Shown one piece after another: positions 37,587-45,149 of a DNA stretch of 64,000 nucleotides (position 1 is the first letter of the stretch; every line of letters begins with the position of its first letter). The translations under genes and the position numbers were made by a program. The DNA lies in NCBI GenBank assembly GCA_020725195.1, contig DYFL01000006.1, positions 1 through 64,000 on the forward strand, read 5' to 3'. The stretch comes from Hydrogenophilus sp. GTDB taxonomy: Bacteria; Pseudomonadota; Gammaproteobacteria; Burkholderiales; Thiobacillaceae. A model generated the notes under the pieces. That model was not told where the DNA came from. It did not search any database and was given only the letters and a program-made list of their open reading frames with translations.

Positions 37587-38561
37587 ATGGAACTCGCCGG
37601 CATCGTCACCCCGTTCTTCTGGGCCGGCTTCATCGCCTTCGTCCTGGCCATGCTCGCCCTGGACCTCTTCGTCCTGGGCGGCAGGAACGCCCACAAGGTC
37701 TCGGCCCGCGAGGCCCTGGGCTGGACCGCGACCTGGGTCACCCTGTCGCTGTCCTTCTGCGGCCTGCTCTGGTGGTGGCTCGACGGCACCCTGGGCCGCG
37801 AGGTGGCCAACGCCAAGGCCCTGGAGTTCCTCACGGGCTACCTCATCGAGCTGTCGCTGTCGGTGGACAACATCTTCGTCTTCATCATGATCTTCACCTT
37901 CTTCGCCGTGCCCGCGGAGTACCAGCGCCGGGTGCTGATCTACGGCGTGCTCGGGGCGATCGTGATGCGCGCGGCGATGATCCTGGGCGGCGCCTGGCTG
38001 GTCGCCCAGTTCCACTGGGTGCTCTATCTCTTCGGCGCCTTCCTGGTGATCACCGGCTTCAAGATGCTGGTCTTCGCCGAGGCGGAGGCGAATCTGGACA
38101 GGAACCCGGTGCTCAAGTGGATGCGCGGCCACCTGCGCATCACCCACGAGTACCACGGCGAGCGCTTCACGGTGATGAAGGACGGCGTGCGCTGGTTCAC
38201 GCCGCTGTTCCTGGTGCTGGTGATGATCGAGACCTCGGACGTGATCTTCGCGGTGGACTCGATCCCGGCCATCTTCGCCATCACCCGCGACCCGTTCATC
38301 GTCTTCACCTCGAACATCTTCGCCATCATGGGCCTGAGGTCCATGTATTTCCTGCTGGCCGACCTGAACGGGCGCTTCCACCTGCTCAAGTACGGTCTCG
38401 CCCTGGTGCTGGTGTTCGTCGGAACCAAGATGCTCGTCGCCGACTTCTACAAGGTGCCCATCGGGCTCGCCCTGGGGATCGTCGCGATCATCCTGGCCTC
38501 GTCGGTGGCGGCGAGCCTCTGGGCCACCCGCAACGGCAAACGTATAGGAGCAGCCGCATGA
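37587..38561 (+). CDS. TerC/Alx family integral membrane protein
   Basis: A 324-residue TerC protein with about nine helices and the two acidic family motifs: ELSLSVDNIFVF near residue 88 and METSDVIFAVDSIPAIFAITRDPF near 213. Related proteins (Alx, YceF) export manganese or protect against metal stress; tellurite resistance is the historical name. It abuts htpX (no spacer) and overlaps the zinc-ribbon gene by 4 bases, so the three form one operon, with membrane and metal stress as the common theme. Confidence 0.9.
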   Translation: MELAGIVTPFFWAGFIAFVLAMLALDLFVLGGRNAHKVSAREALGWTATWVTLSLSFCGLLWWWLDGTLGREVANAKALEFLTGYLIELSLSVDNIFVFIMIFTFFAVPAEYQRRVLIYGVLGAIVMRAAMILGGAWLVAQFHWVLYLFGAFLVITGFKMLVFAEAEANLDRNPVLKWMRGHLRITHEYHGERFTVMKDGVRWFTPLFLVLVMIETSDVIFAVDSIPAIFAITRDPFIVFTSNIFAIMGLRSMYFLLADLNGRFHLLKYGLALVLVFVGTKMLVADFYKVPIGLALGIVAIILASSVAASLWATRNGKRIGAAA

Positions 38562-38836
38562 AGTGCCCCGTATGCAAGGACGTGAACCTGGTGATGAGTG
38601 AGCGCCAGGGCATCGAGATCGACTACTGCCCGCAATGCCGCGGCATCTGGCTGGACCGCGGCGAGCTCGACAAGCTCATCGAGCGCTCCGAGGCGGCGCG
38701 GCCCGCGGAGGCCCCAGGGGCCGAGCCGCGCCGGGAGGAACGCTACCGGGACAGGCCCGAGCCGCGCGGCCACCGCGAGGACTACCGCCACAAGCGGCGG
38801 GGCTCCTTCCTCGGGGAGCTGTTCGACTTCGACTGA
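38558..38836 (+). CDS. Small zinc-ribbon (TFIIB-type) protein
   Basis: A 92-residue protein: an N-terminal zinc ribbon with CPVCKDVNLVMSERQGIEIDYCPQC (CxxC...CxxC) and the family tail GIWLDRGELDKLIER, then a charged disordered region (REERYRDRPEPRGHRED), ending GELFDFD. The function of this family is unknown. The ATGA overlap with TerC indicates translational coupling. Confidence 0.85.
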   Translation: MKCPVCKDVNLVMSERQGIEIDYCPQCRGIWLDRGELDKLIERSEAARPAEAPGAEPRREERYRDRPEPRGHREDYRHKRRGSFLGELFDFD

Positions 38837-38857
38837 ACCGGCCCGGCGGCGGGCCGC

Positions 38858-40528
38858 TCAGCGGCCCGGGTCGGGGGCGGCCGGGTTCAGCTCGGCCTGG
38901 AGGGCGCGCACGGCATCCGTGAGGTGGTCCGCGTATTCCGGCATCTGTCCGTGTTTCAGCACGCCGGCCTTGCGCAACTTCTTCAGCACGCGCGCGTTGC
39001 CTTCGCACAGCATCACCCGGATGCCGCGTTTGCGCAGCTTCGCCGTGACCTCCTCGAGCGTCTGGATGCCGGTGATGTCCATGAAGGGGACCTGCCCGAG
39101 CCGGATGACCAGCGCCTTCGGATCGGTGTGGGTCTGCAGCAGCGCGCGTTCGAAATTCTCGACCGCACCGAAGAACATCGGCCCGGCGATTTCGTAGACC
39201 ATGACGTCGTGCGGCAGGGGTTCGATGCCGTCCCGGGCGAGTTCGGCCTGCAGGGCCCTGGCATCCGTTTCCCTGGTCTCGACCGTCTCGGCCATGCGCC
39301 GCAGGAAGTGGAGGATCGCCAGGATGACGCCGACGTTGACGGCCACCACCAGGTCGGCGAACACGGTCAGGCCGAAGGTGATGACAAGGATCGCGCGGTC
39401 CGCCCGCGGCGCCTTTCTGAGGATGTAGGCGAAGTGCCTCGCCTCGCTCATGTTCCAGGCCACGACGAACAGGATTGCCGCCAGCGCGGCAAGGGGGATG
39501 TGTGCCGCCAGGGGGGCGAGAAACAGGATCACGGCGAGCAGGGTCAGGACATGGGCGATGCCGGCGAGGGGGCTGCTGGCGCCGTTGCGGATGTTGGTGG
39601 CCGTGCGCGCGATCGCGCCGGTGGCCGCGAAGCCCGCGAACAGCGGGGCGACGATGTTGGCGATGCCCTGGCCGATGAGCTCCTGGTTCGAGTCGTGGCG
39701 CGTGCCGGTCATGCCGTCGGCGACCACGGCGGAGAGCAGCGACTCGATCGCGCCCAGCATGGCGATGGTGAAGGCGGGGCCGATGAGCTGGATGATCTGG
39801 GAGAGCGACAGGTCGGGCAGGGTGAGCGGCGGCAGGCCGCTCGGGATGCCGCCGAAGGCGCTGCCGATGGTCGCCACGCCCGGCAGGTCCAGGGCCGCCT
39901 GCAGGCCCGTGGCCACCACCATCGCGACGAGCGGGCCGGGCACCTTCGAGATTCCGCGGATGCGCGGCGAATACAGCACCAGCAGGAGGCTCAGCAGGGC
40001 CAGCGCCGCGGTGGGCGCGTGCGCCTGGGGGAACACCTGCAGCAGGTGCCAGACCTTCTCGTGGAAGTGCTCGCCGCCCACCTTGGGCAGGCCGAGGAAG
40101 TCGCCCCACTGGCCGACGAAGATGATCACGCCGATGCCGGCGGTGAAGCCGACGATCACCGGCGCCGGGATGAACTTGATGACGCTGCCCATGCGCGCCA
40201 GGCCCATCAGCAGCAGGATGATCCCCGCCATGAGCGTCGCGACCTGCAGGCCGGCGATGCCGTGCTTGGCGGTGATCACCGAGAGGATGGCGATGAATGC
40301 GCCGGTGGGTCCGGCGATCTGCACCCGACTGCCGCCGAGGACCGAGACCAGGCCGCCGGCAAGGATGGCGGTGTAGATGCCCTGTTCGGGCCGCGCCCCG
40401 GAGGCGATGGCGAAGGCCATGGCCAGCGGCAAGGCCACCACGCCGACGACGGCGCCGGCCGCCAGATTCGGCAGCCAGCGCTCACGGGCATACAGGCCCG
40501 CTCGATGGGCCTCAAGCAGAGCGATCAT
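38858..40528 (-). CDS. SulP family transporter (BicA/YchM-like) with STAS domain
   Basis: A 556-residue SulP protein of the compact form: membrane domain to about residue 400 (PLAMAFAIASGARPEQGIYTAILAGGLVS, GPTGAFIAILSVI, SNQELIGQGIANIVAPLF) and a C-terminal STAS domain (MVYEIAGPMFFGAVENFERAL, VPFMDITGIQTLEEV). The phospho-site-like serine/threonine of the STAS loop is DITG. Such transporters include the bicarbonate carrier BicA, the likely role here near carbon genes; sulfate or dicarboxylate cannot be excluded. Unlike the other two SulP genes in the window it lacks the coiled-coil insert. Confidence 0.87.
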   Translation of the reverse strand: MIALLEAHRAGLYARERWLPNLAAGAVVGVVALPLAMAFAIASGARPEQGIYTAILAGGLVSVLGGSRVQIAGPTGAFIAILSVITAKHGIAGLQVATLMAGIILLLMGLARMGSVIKFIPAPVIVGFTAGIGVIIFVGQWGDFLGLPKVGGEHFHEKVWHLLQVFPQAHAPTAALALLSLLLVLYSPRIRGISKVPGPLVAMVVATGLQAALDLPGVATIGSAFGGIPSGLPPLTLPDLSLSQIIQLIGPAFTIAMLGAIESLLSAVVADGMTGTRHDSNQELIGQGIANIVAPLFAGFAATGAIARTATNIRNGASSPLAGIAHVLTLLAVILFLAPLAAHIPLAALAAILFVVAWNMSEARHFAYILRKAPRADRAILVITFGLTVFADLVVAVNVGVILAILHFLRRMAETVETRETDARALQAELARDGIEPLPHDVMVYEIAGPMFFGAVENFERALLQTHTDPKALVIRLGQVPFMDITGIQTLEEVTAKLRKRGIRVMLCEGNARVLKKLRKAGVLKHGQMPEYADHLTDAVRALQAELNPAAPDPGR

Positions 40529-40621
40529 GCGGGGTCTTGGTCGCGGTGGTCACGGAAGGTTGACATGGTATGCGAACGGCATGAGCATGTCATTATCATG
40601 TGATTATAAGGAGACTGCCCT

Positions 40622-40813
40622 GTGGAATCCAAGACCGCCCGCCTCACCGTCCTCCTCGATCCGGCCAAGAAGAAGGCCTTCGAGCAGCTCTGCGCTCGCC
40701 AGGACGTGACGCCCTCGCAAGTGGTGCGTCAGCTCATCCGCGACTACCTGAGGCGCAACGGGGTCGAATGGCAGCCGAGCGGCCAGGAGGATCTCGACGA
40801 CGGCGCCCGCTGA
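40622..40813 (+). CDS. Small ribbon-helix-helix (CopG-like) protein
   Basis: A 63-residue protein starting with GTG, AAGGAG upstream. The first 45 residues (TARLTVLLDPAKKKAFEQLCARQDVTPSQVVRQLIRDYLRR) are a ribbon-helix-helix DNA-binding fold; an acidic tail follows. It is divergent from the SulP gene with a 93-bp AT-richer spacer containing TGATTATAAGG and TCATTATCATG. It may therefore repress that promoter or itself. No toxin partner gene is adjacent. Confidence 0.75.
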   Translation: MESKTARLTVLLDPAKKKAFEQLCARQDVTPSQVVRQLIRDYLRRNGVEWQPSGQEDLDDGAR

Positions 40814-40849
40814 CCGGCCCGCCGGCCGCGGGCCGCGATGGAGGTACCC

Positions 40850-41992
40850 CTACAGGCGCACCTCGACCTCGGGCTTGCCGGCCATCGCCTCGATGGCCCT
40901 GTCCAGGTCGATCTGGCCGGGGTTGCTGCACGGGGCGGCGCGCAGCCGCTCCAGCAGCTCGTCCTGCTCGAGGATCTCCTGGCTGCCGTCGGTGCGCTGC
41001 AGATAGGCCGCCCAGGGCACGAACTTGGTCGTGGGGAAGTCCTCGCCCGGGCGGGGCGAGATGTCGATGTTCAGGCCGGCGACGAAGAGCAGGTTCTTGC
41101 CGCGCATGACGGGGGACTGCAGCAGGCTGCGGTAGGTGCGCTCGAACTCGGCCAGGGTGTTGGCGCAGGCCGCCGTCAGCAGGGGGTGGCGGGAGGTGAG
41201 GATCCAGGGCATGGGGGCGAGCAGGTTCTGCTCCAGCTGATCCTGGAAGGGGTCTTCCCAATGGTTTTCGCGCTGGAAGTAGAAATCCTCCGCGGCGAGA
41301 TGCGCGCCGATGGCGACGCTGCCCTCGCGCGGCCAGGCGTCTTCCCCCAGGCGGGCGACCAGGGTCTGGGCGGCGCGGAAGACGTGCCCGGTGCTGCGCG
41401 TGGTGACCGGCCGCGGCAGCTCCCTGCCGGCGCCCTCGACCAGGTTCTCGGCCACCAGGAACAGGCCGCGCTTGCGCGGCTGGATCAGCAGGTAGTCGAT
41501 GAGTACCGCCGGGCGGCCTTCGTGGCGGATCAGGCGCACGCTCTCCCGGGCATAGGTGTAGTCGTCGGCGTACTTCTCGACGATGCGGCCGATCTTGCCG
41601 CAGGCGCAGCTGTTGGTCTCGTCTTCCGTACGCAGGCGGCGATAGACGCCGAACTCGCCGGTATCCGGGTCGTAGCCGACGTGGCTGGCCTGGACCAGGA
41701 GCAGGTCCTTGCCGTGATCGGCATGCGGGCCGTGGCGTTCGATCGAGACGATGCCGCCGACCCGGCCGTGGTTGAAGGGAAAGGCGCCGAAGTGCTTGGC
41801 GATGAGGATGATGGGGAAGCCCTGGTTCTCGTCCGAGCAGAAGGCGCGCGAGGGCATGATCTTGCCGGGCAGGAAACCGAGGGAGAGGCACCAGTTGTAG
41901 AGCTTGGGCACGAAGCTGTTGTAGCAGAGCATGCGGCCATCGAGCCTGAAGCTTTCCAGGGCGGTGGAGATGCTCGAGCGGTTGGAGAACAT
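40850..41992 (-). CDS. LCIB-like putative beta-carbonic anhydrase
   Basis: A 380-residue protein whose N-terminal half resembles the LCIB/LCIC carbonic-anhydrase domain of algal and bacterial CO2-concentrating systems. FCSDE gives Cys52 and Asp54, QASHVGYDPDTGEFGVYRR gives His104, and SCACGKIG gives Cys131, in the Cys-x-Asp, His, Cys order of that family. The C-terminal half (about 200-380) has no assignment. The start MFSNRSSISTALESF is preferred; the upstream open frame (to 42208) encodes nothing recognisable, and 41993-42267 looks non-coding. Lying by SulP, cbbY and the YAG-family gene, it may recapture CO2 or interconvert CO2 and bicarbonate in the cytosol. Enzymatic activity is inferred. 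Confidence 0.65.
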   Translation of the reverse strand: MFSNRSSISTALESFRLDGRMLCYNSFVPKLYNWCLSLGFLPGKIMPSRAFCSDENQGFPIILIAKHFGAFPFNHGRVGGIVSIERHGPHADHGKDLLLVQASHVGYDPDTGEFGVYRRLRTEDETNSCACGKIGRIVEKYADDYTYARESVRLIRHEGRPAVLIDYLLIQPRKRGLFLVAENLVEGAGRELPRPVTTRSTGHVFRAAQTLVARLGEDAWPREGSVAIGAHLAAEDFYFQRENHWEDPFQDQLEQNLLAPMPWILTSRHPLLTAACANTLAEFERTYRSLLQSPVMRGKNLLFVAGLNIDISPRPGEDFPTTKFVPWAAYLQRTDGSQEILEQDELLERLRAAPCSNPGQIDLDRAIEAMAGKPEVEVRL

Positions 41993-42267
41993 GGGGAGCG
42001 GTCGCTGGGCAGATGAGGGAGTCCGCCATGATAACAAGACTTCTCGATGGCCAGGTGGGAGATGGGCGGACTGCCCGGCGCAAGGGTCTGCCCCTGCGCA
42101 CGGCATCGGCCGCCGGGCCGGGGCACGCAGCAGCCAGGCGAGGGCGGCCTGGTGCTTGGCCCTGCGATCAGCGGCCGGGCACTTGAAGGCGGCGCCGATG
42201 ACGGGCAATATCCGCAGCCTTCGCCTGCGCCAGGGATGCCACCGGCTCGCCGGGCAGGATCACGGGA

Positions 42268-42813
42268 ATGGGAAATCGATCGATGCAGCAAATGGAAAAG
42301 GCCCTTGAGCGTTTCATCTTCGGCAGCCGCTGGCTGCTGGCGCCGTTCTATGTCGGCCTGGTGGGGGCCATCGTGGTGCTGCTCTTCAAGTTCGCGAAGG
42401 AGTTCGTCTCCCTCATGGACCTGGCCCTGGGCGAGGGCGGCAGCGCGCTCATCGTCGGCGTGCTCTCGCTGGTGGACATCGCCCTGGTGGCCAACCTGCT
42501 CTTGATCATCATCTTCGCCGGCTACGAGAACTTCGTGTCCAAGATCGACACCGCCGCCCACGAGGACCGGCCGGAATGGATGGGCCACGTGGACTTCTCC
42601 GACCTCAAGATCAAGGTCATCGGCTCCATCGTCGCCATCTCCGGCATCGAGCTGCTCAAGGCCTTCGTCAACGTGGGCGAGATGAGCAACGAGCAGCTCG
42701 CCTGGAAGGTGGGCATACACATGACCTTCGTGGTCTCCGGCGTCATGTTCGCGCTGATGGACCGGCTCGGGCTCGCCAAGAAGGCGATGAAGCACGCCGC
42801 CCACGAAGACTGA
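42268..42813 (+). CDS. YqhA family (UPF0114) membrane protein
   Basis: A 181-residue integral membrane protein of unknown function: ALERFIFGSRWLLAPFYVGLVGAIVVLLFKF, a second hydrophobic region near residue 60-85, FAGYENFVSKID, then DLKIKVIGSIVAISGIELLKAF and a last helix near 155-170. Three to four helices are predicted. AGGA lies 8 bases before ATG 42268; MQQMEK at 42283 is an alternative start. It precedes the YAG-family small gene by 10 bases, so they form an operon leading to cbbY. Confidence 0.82.
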   Translation: MGNRSMQQMEKALERFIFGSRWLLAPFYVGLVGAIVVLLFKFAKEFVSLMDLALGEGGSALIVGVLSLVDIALVANLLLIIIFAGYENFVSKIDTAAHEDRPEWMGHVDFSDLKIKVIGSIVAISGIELLKAFVNVGEMSNEQLAWKVGIHMTFVVSGVMFALMDRLGLAKKAMKHAAHED

Positions 42814-42823
42814 GGGACGCGCC

Positions 42824-42976
42824 ATGCAGAAGACCGTCTATGCGGGGATACACGCCGACAACTGCGGCGGCACGGCCCACCCGGGCCAGATCATCGAGGA
42901 CGCCTGGCTGTTCGGCATCATCCCCGAGACCGGGACCGGCGCCGGCCGGGACCCGGTGCTGGGCGAGGACGACTGA
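42824..42976 (+). CDS. 50-residue YAG-DAWLFGIIPE small protein
   Basis: A short gene, MQKTVYAGIHADNCGGTAH... to LGEDD, with an intact frame 10 bases behind the YqhA-like gene (ribosome site GAGGGACG). Its motif YAG-x(15)-DAWLFGIIPE is shared with the N-terminus of the protein at 25150 next to the protease and sbtA. Two copies in one window, each within a carbon-fixation neighbourhood, argue for a real protein family. The function is unknown. Confidence 0.7.
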   Translation: MQKTVYAGIHADNCGGTAHPGQIIEDAWLFGIIPETGTGAGRDPVLGEDD

Positions 42977-43055
42977 GGCCGGGCACCTGCGGCTGCCGGT
43001 GCAACGCCGCCAGCCGTCTCGAGCCTCTATGCCTACCCGCTTTGAAGGAACCCCC

Positions 43056-43823
43056 ATGAGCCATACCCTGCAGGCCGTCATCTTCGACGTCGACGGCACC
43101 CTGGCCGAGACCGAGCGCGACGGCCACCGCCCCGCCTTCAACGCCGCCTTCCGCGAACATGGCCTCGCCTGGGAGTGGGGCGTGGAGCTCTACGGCGAGC
43201 TGCTCGCCGTCACCGGCGGCAAGGAGCGCATCCGCCGCTACATGGAGCGCTACGCCCCGGAGATGCTCGGGCGCGACGATCTCGACGCCTTCATCGCCGG
43301 CCTGCACAAGGCCAAGACCCGGCACTACGTCGCCCTGATGGAGACGGGCGCCATCCCGCCGCGGCCGGGCGTGCTGCGCCTGCTCCGGGAGCTCAAGGCG
43401 GCCGGCCTGCGCATGGCCATCGCCACCACCACCTCGCCCGAGAACGTGGACGCCCTCTTGCGCCACACCCTGCACGAGCTGCCCGAGGGGTTCTTCGAGG
43501 TTATCGGCGCCGGCGACATCGTGCCGGCCAAGAAGCCCGCACCCGACATCTACGCCTGGGTGCTGGAGCGGCTGGACCTGCCGGCCCGCGCCTGCCTCGC
43601 CCTGGAGGATTCCCGCAACGGCGTGCTGGCCGCGCGCGGGGCGGGGCTGCCGGTGCTGGTCGCCGAGAGCAGCTACACGGCGGGGGAGGACTTCACCGGC
43701 GCGCTGGCCGTGCTGTCCGACCTGGGCGAGCCGGGGGCGCCCTTCCGGACGCTGGCGGGCGAGACCCACGGCAAGGCCTGGGTGGACGCCGAGCTGCTGC
43801 GGCGCTGGGCCGAGGCGCCCTGA
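43056..43823 (+). CDS. cbbY: HAD phosphatase CbbY (xylulose-1,5-bisphosphate phosphatase)
   Basis: A 255-residue HAD-superfamily hydrolase. The nucleophile motif is VIFDVDGTLAETERDGHR at the N-terminus, a helical cap follows, then motif II IATTTS, motif III lysine in AKKPAPDIY, and ALEDSRNG near residue 186. CbbY degrades xylulose-1,5-bisphosphate, an inhibitory by-product of RuBisCO. AAGGA precedes the ATG. The gene ends against the large palindromic element, whose first bases include its stop codon. Confidence 0.9.
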   Translation: MSHTLQAVIFDVDGTLAETERDGHRPAFNAAFREHGLAWEWGVELYGELLAVTGGKERIRRYMERYAPEMLGRDDLDAFIAGLHKAKTRHYVALMETGAIPPRPGVLRLLRELKAAGLRMAIATTTSPENVDALLRHTLHELPEGFFEVIGAGDIVPAKKPAPDIYAWVLERLDLPARACLALEDSRNGVLAARGAGLPVLVAESSYTAGEDFTGALAVLSDLGEPGAPFRTLAGETHGKAWVDAELLRRWAEAP

Positions 43824-44094
43824 GAGCTTGTGAATAAACCTACTGCGCGTCCCGATAGCTGCGTTGGGCGGTACTGGCTTCGGCCGCTTCGCTTAACTTC
43901 GGCAAGGCCGAAGTTAGCCTGCACCGAAACTTCGTTTTCGCTCCTCGCCTATCCATTTGATATGTGGCTCCGGCATCACATTCGCTTCGCTCATGTGAGC
44001 CTGCACCGAAACTCGCAGAGCTCGTTTTCTCGTCGCTGCGTTCCGTCCGCCTTGCTCTCGGGCCGCTCGTTACGGTTTCTTCACAAGCCCTGAG
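43820..44094. mobile_element. MITE-like palindromic element D with nested module
   Basis: A 275-bp copy of the element at 19675-19886, again bounded by CTGAG and AGCTTGTGAA/TTCACAAGCC and again starting at a gene's TGA stop. Core D1 is 43875-43930. A further 63-bp module (43965-44027; TGGCTCCGGC...GCCTGCACCGAAAC) sits between GATATG and TCTCGTCG, which are directly joined in the other copy at 19814-19827. Its hairpin arms CACAT/ATGTG differ from D1 but pair. No gene is visible from 43824 to 44206; the open frame across the element is not credible as a gene. Confidence 0.85.
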
Positions 44095-44139
44095 CGGGCC
44101 GCCGACAAAACCGCCGGGATCGGCGAAAATCGCCATTAC

Positions 44140-44194
44140 TGACCCCTGACCCCTGACCCCTGACCCCTGACCCCTGACCCCTGACCCCTGACCC
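44140..44194. repeat. Tandem 7-bp repeat TGACCCC
   Basis: Seven perfect head-to-tail copies of TGACCCC and one imperfect copy (TGACCCA), ending 12 bases before the following start codon. The number of copies is likely to vary by slippage. Related degenerate words occur before cbbO (21728-21801). Confidence 0.95.
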
Positions 44195-44206
44195 AGAGAG
44201 CCCACC

Positions 44207-45055
44207 GTGAAGTTCACCGTCGACACCTTCCGCGCCTGGAGGCACCGCAGCGTCACCCTGCTCGGCATGTCCGGGGTGGGCAAGACCCACCTCTCCACGA
44301 TGCTGCGGGGCCATGACTGGTTCCACTTTTCCGGCGACTACCGCATCGGCACCCGCTATCTCGACGAGCCCATCCTGGACATGATCAAGAGCCAGGCCAT
44401 GCAGGTGCCCTTCCTGCGCGACCTCCTGCGCCGCGACTGGATCGACATCCGCAACAACATCAAGATCCACGACCTGGGCCCGGTGCTGTCCTTCGTCGGC
44501 AAGCTGGGCAACCCGGAGCTGGGCGGCGTCGAGCTCGCCGACTTCATCCGCCGCCAGGCCCGCTACCGCGAGGCGGAGATCGCCGCCATGAAGGACGTCC
44601 CGGAGTTCATCCGCAAGGCGCACGAGATCTACGGCTACGACCACTTCGTCAACGACGTCGGCGGCAGCCTCTGCGAGCTGGAGGACGACGCGGTCATCGA
44701 GCTGCTGGCGCGGCACACCCTCATCCTCTACATCCAGGTCACCGATGCCGAGGAGGAGCAGAAGCTCATCGACCGCGCCGTCTCCGACCCCAAGCCCCTG
44801 TATTACCGGCCGGCCTTCCTGCAGGAGCAGCTCGCCGTCTACCTCGAGGAGACGGGCCTCGCGTTCGCCGCCGAGATCGACCCGGACGCCTTCGCCCGCT
44901 GGGTCTTCCCGCGCCTCTTCCGCTCGCGCATCCCGCGCTACGAGGCCATCGCCGCCCCGCACGGCTACACGGTCACCTCGCGCGAGGTGGCCGGGGTGCG
45001 CGACGAGCGGGACTTCCTGGCTATGCTGGAGACGGCCATCGCGAGGACGGCCTAG
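44207..45055 (+). CDS. P-loop ATPase/kinase-like protein
   Basis: A 282-residue soluble protein with a Walker A motif near the N-terminus, LLGMSGVGKTHLSTML (residues 18-33), followed by HDWFHFSGDYRIGTRYLDEP. The sequence resembles nucleoside/shikimate kinase-like P-loop proteins in its first 40 residues, but I do not recognise the family. Conserved-looking segments are GYDHFVNDVGGSLCELEDD (possible Walker B region) and LYIQVTDAEEEQKLIDRA. The ribosome site is poor because the repeat tract ends directly before it. Function unknown. Confidence 0.75.
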   Translation: MKFTVDTFRAWRHRSVTLLGMSGVGKTHLSTMLRGHDWFHFSGDYRIGTRYLDEPILDMIKSQAMQVPFLRDLLRRDWIDIRNNIKIHDLGPVLSFVGKLGNPELGGVELADFIRRQARYREAEIAAMKDVPEFIRKAHEIYGYDHFVNDVGGSLCELEDDAVIELLARHTLILYIQVTDAEEEQKLIDRAVSDPKPLYYRPAFLQEQLAVYLEETGLAFAAEIDPDAFARWVFPRLFRSRIPRYEAIAAPHGYTVTSREVAGVRDERDFLAMLETAIARTA

Positions 45056-45059
45056 AGTG

Positions 45060-45128
45060 GTAGGAGCGCCTTCAGGCGCGAGGACGGCGGCGCAGCCTGG
45101 ATGCATTCGCGGCTGAAGCCGCTCTTAC
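45060..45128. repeat. REP doublet (REPIN-like)
   Basis: Two inverted 22-base units, 45060-45081 and 45107-45128, of the form GTAGGAGCGCCTTCAGGCG and, on the other strand, GTAAGAGCGGCTTCAGCCG. Each forms a small stem around CTTCAG with compensating base changes. The arrangement, an inverted pair of REP units in an intergenic space, is that of REPIN elements known from Pseudomonas and other proteobacteria. Confidence 0.75.
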
Positions 45129-45149
45129 AGATTGCGTGGAGATAGAGAC

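Noticed and set aside
44140-44194. Possible CRISPR array
   Set aside because: Seven-base contiguous units without spacers and no cas genes; a simple tandem repeat.
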